NCBI RefSeq assembly: GCF_032854445.1 | Contig: NC_088295.1 | Span: forward strand, 82,196,644 to 82,260,643 | Length of the DNA: 64,000 nucleotides | Reading direction: 5' to 3' | From: Liolophura sinensis | Lineage: Eukaryota; Mollusca; Polyplacophora; Chitonida; Chitonidae | Shown: in pieces, positions 61,601 through 64,000 of the stretch | How positions within the stretch are numbered: the stretch's first letter is position 1 | How the letters are laid out: every line of letters starts with the position of its first letter | The notes under the pieces: generated by a model | The model's input: the letters and a program-made list of their open reading frames with translations, nothing else | Databases searched by the model: none | What the model was told of the DNA's origin: nothing | Program-made: the position numbers and the translations under genes

Positions 61601-64000
61601 GTTGTAGTTCCAGCTGTTGTACTTCCAATTGTTGTACTTGGTGTCGTTGTGCTAATACTTGGGCCAGTGTTGGTAGCACTGGAAGGTACACCAGAAGTAC
61701 TTGTAGAAAGGAATGATTCTGTAGATGGTACACTTGAAGTTGTGCTCGGCACTGACGTTAGCGTTGTTGTTTCTGTTGCTATGCTGACAGTTGGGCTACT
61801 GGTGCTTGCAGTGGAAAGTACAGCAGACGCACTTGTAAAAGATGATGAAGTTGTCCTACTTAGACCAGACGTTGCAGATGTAGTTCCTGCAGTTGTGCTG
61901 ATACTAGGGTCAGTCGATGTCGCACTTGAAGTTACACCAGAAGGACTTGTAGAAGGCAATGCTTGTGTAGATGGTACAGTTGAAGTTGTCGTACTCTGCA
62001 CTGATGATGGTGTTGTAGTTCCAGCTGTTGTAGTTCCAATTCTTGTACTTGGTGTCGCTGTGCTTACACTTGGGCCAGTGTTGGTAGCACTGGAAGGTAC
62101 ACCAGAAGTAATTGTAGAAAGGAATGATTGTGTGGATACTACACTTGAAGTTGTGCTCGGCACTGACGTTGGCGTTGTTGTTTCTATCCCTGTGCTTACA
62201 GTTGGGCTACTGGTGCTTGCACTTGGAGTTACAGACGTACTTGTAAAAGATGATAAAGTTGTCGCACTTAGACCAGTCGTCGCAGATGTAGTTCCTGTCG
62301 TTGTGCTGATACTAGGACCAGTGGTAGTAGTACTTAAAGTTACACCAGAAGGACTTGTAGAAGGCAATGCTTGTGTAGATGGTACAGTTGAAGTTGTCGT
62401 ACTCTGCACTGATGATGGTGTTGTAGTTCCAGCTGTTGTAGTTCCAATTGTTGTACTTGGTGTCGTTGTGCTTACACTTGGGCCAGTGTTGGTAGCACTG
62501 GAAGGTACACCAGAAGTACTTGTAGAAAGGAATGATTGTGTGGATACTACACTTGAAATTGTGCTCGGCACTGACGTTGGCGTTGTTGTTTCTATCCCTG
62601 TGCTTACAGTTGGGCTACTGGTGCTTGCACTTGGAGTTACAGACGTACTTGTAAAAGGTGATAAAGTTGTCGCACTTAGACCAGTCGTCGCAGATGTAGT
62701 TCCTGTCGTTTTGGTGATACTAGGACCAGTGGTAGTAGTACTTAAAGTTACACCAGAAGGACTTGTAGAAGGCAATGCTTGTGTAGATGGTACAGTTGAA
62801 GTTGTCGTACTCTGCACTGATGATGGTGTTGTAGTTCCAGCTGTTGTAGTTCCAATTGTTGTACTTGGTGTCGTTGTGCTTACACTTGGGCCAGTGTTGG
62901 TAGCACTGGAAGGTACACCAGAAGTACTTGTAGAAAGGAATGATTGTGTGGATACTACACTTGAAGTTGTGCTCGGCACTGACGTTGGCGTTGTTGTTTC
63001 TATCCCTGTTCTTTCAGTTGGGCTACTGGTGCTTGCACTTGGAGTTACAGACGTACTTGTAAAAGGTGATAAAGTTGTCGCACTTAGACCAGTCGTCGCA
63101 GATGTAGTTCTTGTCGTTGTGCTGATACTAGGACCAGTGGTAGTAGCACTTGAAGTTACACCAGAAGGACTTGTAAAAGGCAATGCTTGTGTAGATGGTA
63201 CAGTTGAAGTTGTCGTACTCTGCACCGATGATGGTGTTGTAGTTCCAGCTGTTGTAGTTCGAATTGTTGTACTTGGTGTCGTTGTGCTAATACTTTGGCC
63301 AGTGTTGGTAGCACTGGGAGGTACAACAGAAGTACTTGTAGAAAGGAATGATTCTGTAGATTCTACACTTGAAGTTGTGCTCGGCACTGACGTTGGCGTT
63401 GTTGTTTCTGTTGCTATGCTGACAGTTGGGCTACTGGTGCTTGCGGTGGAAAGTACAGTAGACGTAGTTGTAAAAGATGATGAAGTTGTCCTACTTAGAC
63501 CAGTCGTCGCAGATGTAGTTCCTGCAGTTGTGCTGATACTAGGGTCAGTCGATGTCGCACTTGAAGTTACACCAGAAGGACTTGTAGAAGGCAATGCTTG
63601 TGTAGATGGTACAGTTGAAGTTGTCGTACTCTGCACTGATGATGGTGTTGTAGTTCCAGCTGTTGTAGTTCCACTTGTTGCACTTGGTGTCGTTGTGCTA
63701 ATACTTGGGCCAGTGTTGGTAACACTGGGAGGTACACCAGAGATACTTGTAGAAAGAAATGATTGTGTGGATGCTACACTTGAAGTTGTGCTCGGCACTG
63801 ACGTTGGCGTTGTTGTTTCTGTCCCTGTGCTTACAGTTGGGCTACCGGTGCTTGCACTTGGAGTTACAGACGTACTTGTGAAAGGTGATAGAGTTGTCGC
63901 ACTTAGACCAGTCGTCGCAGATGTAGTTCCTGTCGTTGTGCTGATACTAGGACCAGTGGTAGTAGTACTTAAAGTTACACCTGAAGGACTTGTAGAAGGC
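1764..64000 (-). CDS. Giant MUC4-like mucin gene (partial at both ends)
   Basis: This is a single multi-exon gene read right to left. The order of domains is a Ser/Thr/Pro repeat domain, NIDO, AMOP, VWD-like, EGF domains, then SEA-like and EGF modules. NIDO-AMOP-VWD-EGF after a mucin repeat domain is the known layout of vertebrate MUC4 and of MUC4-like proteins of invertebrates. Such proteins are secreted or membrane-tethered glycoproteins that form or anchor a mucous or extracellular coat; that role is inferred from the family. I found about 27 exons by GT/AG borders, open frame and domain match. Most borders are phase 1, which is typical of extracellular modules. The 5' end, promoter and signal peptide lie beyond the right edge, and the 3' end lies beyond the left edge. 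Several exons between 15.8 and 21.9 kb carry frame breaks, so a decayed copy is possible, though local sequence error is as likely. Confidence 0.85.
2064..2200 (+). repeat. Dispersed SINE-like element, copy A
   Basis: A (TTTA)n run is followed by 'ggtgttttacgcc', 'actcaagaacatttcac', 'atatgacgg' and 'cagcattatggtgggag'. The same core occurs at 14201-14413 in opposite orientation and at 19330-19490. In the reverse sense the (AAAT)n would be a 3' tail, as in a retroposed short element. Confidence 0.6.
2430..2488 (-). CDS. SEA-like module 3, exon b
   Basis: The exon reads [20 protein letters not shown]. It is exactly 59 bases, phase 0 to phase 2, the best SEA match of the three b exons. Confidence 0.8.
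2554..2620. repeat. (AT)n microsatellite
   Basis: About 67 bases of pure AT dinucleotide lie in the intron between exons a and b of SEA-like module 3. It produces spurious Tyr-Ile open frames on both strands. Confidence 0.95.
2682..2767 (-). CDS. SEA-like module 3, exon a
   Basis: The exon reads [16 protein letters not shown], then [12 protein letters not shown]. It is 86 bases, phase 1 to phase 0, with donor TTC|GTGAGT. Confidence 0.75.
3057..3118 (-). CDS. EGF-like module between SEA 2 and 3, exon 2
   Basis: The exon reads [19 protein letters not shown]. It shares G-D-Y-C-Q with the exon at 5516-5565. It is 62 bases, phase 2 to phase 1, with donor ACA|GTAAGT. Confidence 0.75.
3119..3678. 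other. Intron with small direct repeats
   Basis: This is the intron between the two exons of an EGF-like module. At 3522-3576 'aattatggatt' plus a short GT-rich spacer is repeated three times. The phrase 'atatggttctaaagtc' occurs near 3500 and again near 3608. No coding signal is seen. Confidence 0.6.
3679..3787 (-). CDS. EGF-like module between SEA 2 and 3, exon 1
   Basis: The exon reads [20 protein letters not shown], then [15 protein letters not shown] chose the acceptor CGTTTAG because it gives the correct phase and the P-L-L start shared with the exon at 5740-5848. An AG twelve bases downstream would break the frame. It is 109 bases, phase 1 to phase 2. Confidence 0.75.
4078..4277 (-). 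CDS. SEA-like module 2, exon c
   Basis: The exon reads [20 protein letters not shown], then [15 protein letters not shown], then [17 protein letters not shown]. It is 200 bases, phase 2 to phase 1. This copy keeps a G-S pair at the site where SEA domains self-cleave, but not the full G-S-V-V-V motif. Confidence 0.75.
4479..4537 (-). CDS. SEA-like module 2, exon b
   Basis: The exon reads [20 protein letters not shown]. It is exactly 59 bases, phase 0 to phase 2. The LPYYR-x-VE stretch is shared with module 3. Confidence 0.75.
4839..4973. repeat. 22-bp intronic minisatellite, ~6 copies
   Basis: Six diverged copies of a 22-base unit of the form 'tcaaactgtttgttgacatgg' lie in the intron between 4537 and 5113. 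No coding signal is seen in the rest of that intron. Confidence 0.7.
5113..5192 (-). CDS. SEA-like module 2, exon a
   Basis: The exon reads [20 protein letters not shown], then NQAILSF. It is 80 bases, phase 1 to phase 0, and paralogous to the exons at 6771-6859 and 2682-2767. Confidence 0.65.
5193..5515. other. Intron, nothing seen
   Basis: This intron lies between an EGF-like exon and SEA-like module 2. No repeat or coding signal is seen. Confidence 0.6.
5516..5565 (-). CDS. EGF-like module between SEA 1 and 2, exon 2
   Basis: The exon reads [16 protein letters not shown] and supplies the last Cys residues of the EGF-like domain begun in the previous exon. It is 50 bases, phase 2 to phase 1. 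Confidence 0.7.
5740..5848 (-). CDS. EGF-like module between SEA 1 and 2, exon 1
   Basis: The exon reads [20 protein letters not shown], then [12 protein letters not shown]. It is 109 bases, phase 1 to phase 2. It matches the exon at 3679-3787 in length, phase and the P-L-L...C...C...C-Y...G-Y-P-x-C-R pattern. Confidence 0.75.
5849..6166. other. Intron, nothing seen
   Basis: This intron lies between SEA-like module 1 and the next EGF-like exon. No repeat or coding signal is seen. Confidence 0.6.
6167..6363 (-). CDS. SEA-like module 1, exon c
   Basis: The exon reads [20 protein letters not shown], then [14 protein letters not shown], then [21 protein letters not shown] takes the place of the G-S-V-V-V self-cleavage site of classic SEA domains, so cleavage is doubtful. 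An N-G-T sequon is conserved in position in all three modules. It is 197 bases, phase 2 to phase 1. Confidence 0.7.
6602..6660 (-). CDS. SEA-like module 1, exon b
   Basis: The exon reads [19 protein letters not shown], the 'I..L......Y..V.I..I' step of a SEA fold. It is exactly 59 bases, phase 0 to phase 2, like the two paralogous exons. Confidence 0.7.
6771..6859 (-). CDS. SEA-like module 1, exon a
   Basis: The exon reads [19 protein letters not shown], then [10 protein letters not shown]. It resembles the first strand and helix of SEA domains ('F.L.L.....D..S..Y..L'). It is 89 bases, phase 1 to phase 0. The matching exons of modules 2 and 3 are 5113-5192 and 2682-2767. Confidence 0.7.
6860..7244. 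other. Intron before SEA-like module 1, nothing seen
   Basis: No repeat or clear exon is seen. If the phase conflict at 7245-7420 is real, a missing micro-exon is more likely between 7279 and 7399 than here. Confidence 0.5.
7245..7278 (-). CDS. Short exon leading into SEA-like module 1
   Basis: Thirty-four bases read [12 protein letters not shown] when entered in phase 0. The phase-1 exit joins perfectly to the next exon ([12 protein letters not shown]). The donor AAATG|GTAATG is acceptable and the acceptor GTTTCAG is good. The upstream phase is unresolved. Confidence 0.45.
7400..7420 (-). CDS. Possible 21-base micro-exon
   Basis: Twenty-one bases lie between a good acceptor (TTTCATTTCAG) and a donor (ACAG|GTGAGA). 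It enters in phase 1, as the previous exon requires, and leaves in phase 1. It codes for roughly A-I-Q-K-Q-P-T. It does not fit the phase-0 entry of the next exon, so either it or that exon is misplaced, or another micro-exon exists. Confidence 0.3.
7581..7829 (-). CDS. Double EGF exon
   Basis: The exon holds two EGF-like domains. The first runs [17 protein letters not shown] to [13 protein letters not shown]; the second runs [18 protein letters not shown] to [12 protein letters not shown]. The second has the calcium-binding D-V-D-E-C start. It is 249 bases, phase 1 to phase 1, with acceptor CCACAG and donor CCAG|GTAAAG. Confidence 0.9.
8063..8194 (-). CDS. Calcium-binding EGF domain exon
   Basis: The exon reads [19 protein letters not shown], then [14 protein letters not shown] and NCYG. 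This is a clear calcium-binding EGF consensus. It is 132 bases, phase 1 to phase 1. Confidence 0.9.
8254..8275. repeat. (CA)n microsatellite
   Basis: This is a short CA dinucleotide run in an intron between two EGF exons. Confidence 0.85.
8496..8615 (-). CDS. EGF-like domain exon
   Basis: The exon reads [15 protein letters not shown], then [18 protein letters not shown] and LTC. Six Cys are in EGF spacing, without the calcium-binding D-x-N-E-C start. It is 120 bases, phase 1 to phase 1. Confidence 0.85.
8871..8999 (-). CDS. Calcium-binding EGF domain exon
   Basis: The exon reads [20 protein letters not shown], then [12 protein letters not shown] and YTC. This has I-N-E-C and the Asp/Asn-x-x-G-S-Y-x-C-x-C consensus. 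It is 129 bases, phase 1 to phase 1, with donor GTTG|GTAAGT. Confidence 0.9.
9000..9437. other. Intron, nothing seen
   Basis: This intron lies between two calcium-binding EGF exons. No repeat or coding signal is seen. Confidence 0.6.
9438..9563 (-). CDS. Calcium-binding EGF domain exon
   Basis: The exon reads [20 protein letters not shown], then [14 protein letters not shown] and KSC. The D-V-N-E-C start and the C-x-N-T...Y-x-C-x-C consensus mark a calcium-binding EGF domain. It is 126 bases, phase 1 to phase 1. Confidence 0.9.
9814..9978 (-). CDS. EGF-like domain exon
   Basis: The exon starts [16 protein letters not shown] and ends [18 protein letters not shown], giving six or more Cys in EGF-like spacing. 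It is 165 bases, phase 1 to phase 1, and follows on directly from the previous C-x-x-G-W-T-G. Confidence 0.8.
9979..10375. other. Intron, nothing seen
   Basis: This intron lies between EGF-like exons. No repeat or coding signal is seen. Confidence 0.6.
10376..10545 (-). CDS. End of post-VWD segment plus first EGF-like domain
   Basis: The exon reads [20 protein letters not shown], then [10 protein letters not shown], then [10 protein letters not shown]. The F-x-A-x-D...G-x-S-A segment completes the preceding domain, and the C-G-C-x-x-H-G-x-C...C-x-C-x-x-G-W part is an EGF-like domain. It is 170 bases, phase 2 to phase 1. Confidence 0.85.
10550..10870. repeat. ~115-bp intronic tandem repeat, ~3 copies
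   Basis: Three diverged copies contain 'cgacaattcaaaatggttgt', then 'tgaccgtctcaatgtcag', then a TA-rich 'gtacatataagtgaga' part. The first copy overlaps the branch and acceptor region of the exon at 10376-10545. Confidence 0.6.
10999..11212 (-). CDS. Ig-like/cadherin-like 'PVI' segment after VWD
   Basis: The exon reads [20 protein letters not shown], then [12 protein letters not shown] and [13 protein letters not shown]. 'N.PPVI', 'DPDG' and 'WTPTS' are hallmarks of the segment that follows VWD in MUC4-like proteins. The donor is CG|GTACAT. The join to the next exon gives [13 protein letters not shown] without a break, which fixes the border; reading through the donor gives stops soon after. 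Confidence 0.8.
11213..13177. other. Largest C-terminal intron (~2 kb)
   Basis: No exon that I trust is seen here. It holds an inverted repeat at about 11594-11700 and a Cys-containing open stretch at about 12045-12170 described among the findings. The exons on both sides join in phase, so nothing needs to lie here. Confidence 0.6.
13178..13426 (-). CDS. Post-VWD domain exon
   Basis: The exon reads [12 protein letters not shown], then [12 protein letters not shown], then [20 protein letters not shown]. The 'C..N..C.YD' motif is what follows VWD in MUC4 and related proteins. It is 249 bases, phase 1 to phase 1, with donor TAG|GTAAGT. Confidence 0.85.
13454..13619. repeat. ~57-bp AT-rich tandem repeat, 3 copies
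   Basis: Three diverged copies end in 'acacgataaaacag', 'acacgatgaaacacag' and 'aaatgatgaaacag', just before the (AT)n run at 13620. They are intronic. Confidence 0.5.
13620..13654. repeat. (AT)n microsatellite
   Basis: This is a short AT dinucleotide run in the intron between 13426 and 13793. Confidence 0.9.
13793..13987 (-). CDS. VWD-like domain, exon 3
   Basis: The exon reads [20 protein letters not shown], then [18 protein letters not shown]. The 'T.GL.GN.NG.P.DD' motif is the characteristic end of VWD domains. The exon ends LYHLLKE and joins in phase 1 to W-Q-V-N, matching the 'F...W.V' step after VWD in MUC4. Confidence 0.85.
14201..14413 (-). repeat. Dispersed SINE-like element, copy B (longest)
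   Basis: Copy B lies in the intron between 13987 and 14429 and is the most complete of the three. Reading on the minus strand it has (TTTA)n, 'tcttttacgccgtactcaag', 'atatgacggcagccagcatt', 'gggaggaaaccgggcaaagc' and 'ccacgaccatccgcaggtt', and ends near 'gcattcgtgagaggctgag'. Confidence 0.65.
14429..14551 (-). CDS. VWD-like domain, exon 2
   Basis: The exon reads [15 protein letters not shown], then [10 protein letters not shown] and ALFESG. It is 123 bases, phase 1 to phase 1, with acceptor CACTAG and donor CAG|GTGAG. It continues the VWD fold ('L.V.VNG..') and is intact. From here to the left the gene shows no frame breaks. Confidence 0.7.
14552..15772. other. Intron within the VWD-like domain
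   Basis: No exon is seen. A 45-base tandem duplication lies at 15392-15482, with 'ttcatgtgcagccactggtc' and 'ttcatgtgcagccatttgtc' as its core. The intron separates the frame-broken exon to the right from the intact exons to the left. Confidence 0.5.
15773..15994 (-). CDS. VWD-like domain, exon 1 (frame-broken)
   Basis: The exon reads [20 protein letters not shown] and, after a frame change near 15895, [20 protein letters not shown], then FTAFA. A further change near 15826 gives [11 protein letters not shown]. '[11 protein letters not shown]' and 'F.LQ....' match the start of the MUC4 VWD domain. The usual GDPH motif ahead of 'TFDG' is not present. Confidence 0.65.
16107..16325 (-). CDS. AMOP tail / AMOP-VWD linker (frame-broken)
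   Basis: The exon begins [17 protein letters not shown] and, after frame changes near 16270 and 16220, reads DPSGQAS and then [19 protein letters not shown], followed by [13 protein letters not shown]. The CC-x-x-x-x-x-C...Y-R-P...C...Y-x-P-P pattern is the conserved link between AMOP and VWD in MUC4-like proteins. Confidence 0.65.
16400..16442 (-). CDS. Short exon after AMOP
   Basis: This is a 43-base open segment between an acceptor (TACACAG) and a donor (GATAG|GTAATA). In phase 0 it reads [10 protein letters not shown]... and follows the phase-0 end of the AMOP exon. Its own end phase does not match the next exon, as expected in a stretch with indels, so its exact borders are uncertain. 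Confidence 0.4.
16639..16871 (-). CDS. AMOP domain exon (frame-broken)
   Basis: After the NIDO end ([19 protein letters not shown]), the exon reads [20 protein letters not shown] and then [16 protein letters not shown]. The C-x-x-W, then C-P-C and Q-A-x-x-D-P pattern is diagnostic for AMOP, an adhesion-associated domain of MUC4 and SUSD2. One frame change is needed at the eight-base T run at 16806-16813 (A8 on the coding strand), which is a typical homopolymer length error. Confidence 0.75.
17163..17373 (-). CDS. NIDO domain, exon 3 (frame-broken)
   Basis: The first part reads [20 protein letters not shown] and then [10 protein letters not shown], matching the 'FQ.VL..DG..TFVIF.Y' region of NIDO. 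The frame must change near 17235 to read [18 protein letters not shown], and again near 17180 to reach [12 protein letters not shown], which crosses into the next exon. That last motif is the usual end of NIDO (NTG..G.W.FR). Confidence 0.7.
17479..17824 (-). CDS. NIDO domain, exon 2 (frame-broken)
   Basis: The exon starts [10 protein letters not shown]...GYFPDPFP, matching the 'NG.ISF' strand of NIDO. It then runs through segments I can follow only by changing frame: a [15 protein letters not shown]-like segment, a [18 protein letters not shown]-like segment, then GLVVTWDSV and [11 protein letters not shown]. The changes fall near 17750, 17668 and 17518. Each segment matches NIDO order, including the conserved 'APFW.D.D' and 'VTW' motifs. 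The exon is therefore real by descent, but it is not translatable as given. Confidence 0.7.
17825..18200. other. Intron, nothing seen
   Basis: This AT-rich intron lies between the first two NIDO exons. No repeat or coding signal is seen. Confidence 0.6.
18201..18328 (-). CDS. NIDO domain, exon 1
   Basis: The exon opens with the NIDO signature FGVNAGDTQ and continues through a GDEAF...LNP stretch to EDYDYAE. This corresponds to the start of nidogen extracellular domains (F-G-x-x-x-G-D-x). The acceptor is TTTGCAG and the donor GAG|GTGAGT. It is 128 bases, entering in phase 1 and leaving in phase 0, with no frame break. Confidence 0.8.
19330..19490 (+). repeat. Dispersed SINE-like element, copy C
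   Basis: A (TTTA)n run is followed by a diverged core: 'gacgtactcatgtatatttc', 'cgaccagcattatggtggaa', 'gggcagagcctgggagaaac'. It lies between the repeat exon and the NIDO exons. Confidence 0.6.
19533..19601. repeat. (AT)n microsatellite
   Basis: This is an AT dinucleotide run with two small interruptions, in the intron upstream of the NIDO exons. Confidence 0.9.
20639..20773 (-). CDS. Possible small exon between repeat domain and NIDO
   Basis: This is a tentative exon of 135 bases. It has a good donor (GACG|GTAAGG) and an AG acceptor with a poor pyrimidine tract. The open frame contains three Cys and ends in CWIDG. Its end phase (1) fits the phase needed by the first NIDO exon, and its start phase fits the weak phase-1 donor at 20997. 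I recognise no domain and there is no other support, so it may be chance. Confidence 0.2.
20977..64000 (-). CDS. Mucin Ser/Thr/Pro repeat exon, over 43 kb
   Basis: One exon codes for the mucin domain. The frame is open without a stop from the right edge to about 21851, then is broken by four single-base indels that cancel out, and regains the same frame down to a TAG at 20977-20979. In a representative 136-residue unit I count 48 Thr, 38 Ser and 14 Pro, so about 63% Ser plus Thr, which is typical of a densely O-glycosylated domain. Trp is absent and charged residues are few. I found only two Cys codons in the long frame. The strong donor AG|GTAAGC begins at 20976, directly after the in-frame TAG. 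A weaker donor, A|GTACTG, would end the exon at 20997 in phase 1 and avoid the stop. The exon has no visible acceptor in the window, so its full length is unknown. Confidence 0.9.
21130..25270 (-). repeat. Tandem array of 153-bp coding repeats (~27 units)
   Basis: This second repeat type lies at the C-terminal end of the mucin domain. The unit is 51 residues, with markers [20 protein letters not shown] and [20 protein letters not shown]. It resembles the half-units of the 408-bp repeat (a VPST...[13 protein letters not shown]...GPSIST pattern), so the two families probably share an ancestor. The units at 21350-21851 contain four single-base indels compared with their neighbours. Confidence 0.88.
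25270..64000 (-). repeat. Tandem array of ~408-bp coding repeats (~95 units)
   Basis: The unit is about 408 bp, or 136 residues. Its markers on the protein strand include [30 protein letters not shown] and [15 protein letters not shown]. The unit is itself compound: the VQST...STQAL...GPSIST part and the VPST...STQSFL...GPSIST part are diverged versions of one roughly 50-residue sequence. About 95 units fit the span by length. Units differ by point changes and by in-frame losses of sub-blocks. Several larger blocks of many units are duplicated almost exactly, with spacings of 2643, 4491 and 5748 bp, all multiples of three. Units near 25-27 kb look more diverged than those between 42 and 64 kb. 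Confidence 0.9.

Noticed and set aside
25270-64000. CRISPR-like or satellite array
   Set aside because: The repeats are 408 bp without unique spacers, are coding and frame-preserving, and sit in an animal gene. Neither a CRISPR array nor a non-coding satellite fits.

Overview
The window is animal genomic DNA, not bacterial: short exons with GT/AG boundaries, long introns, dinucleotide microsatellites and dispersed repeats. Three copies of one dispersed element with an (AAAT)n end resemble elements I associate with molluscs and other lophotrochozoans, so a marine mollusc is my best guess, at low confidence.

Everything I can support as coding belongs to one gene on the minus strand, a very large MUC4-like mucin cut by both window edges. 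It reads from right to left. Positions 64000 to 20977 are a single uninterrupted exon of at least 43,024 bases (about 14,340 codons) coding for a Ser/Thr/Pro-rich repeat domain. About 95 units of roughly 408 bp (136 residues) fill 64000 to about 25270, and about 27 units of 153 bp (51 residues) fill about 25270 to 21130. Downstream come exons for a NIDO domain (18328-17163), an AMOP domain with its cysteine-rich tail (16871-16107), a VWD-like domain (15994-13178), a domain of the type that follows VWD in MUC4 (11212-10376), and a run of EGF and calcium-binding EGF domains (9978-7581). Three SEA-like modules then alternate with EGF-like modules (7278-1764). The gene continues past the left edge, so I cannot say whether it ends in a membrane anchor. 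The right edge lies inside the repeat exon, so the signal peptide and promoter are not visible.

The exon joins from 14551 down to 7581, and from 7278 down to 1764, are phase-consistent and free of stops. One junction around 7.25-7.42 kb does not fit. Between 15.8 and 17.8 kb, and again at 21.35-21.85 kb, the coding sequence carries many single-base frame breaks, while the 42-kb repeat frame has none. This could be local assembly error or real decay.

The long plus-strand open frames across the repeat array (22040-60904) are shadows. They stay open because the mucin almost lacks the codon pairs that would give an antisense stop.
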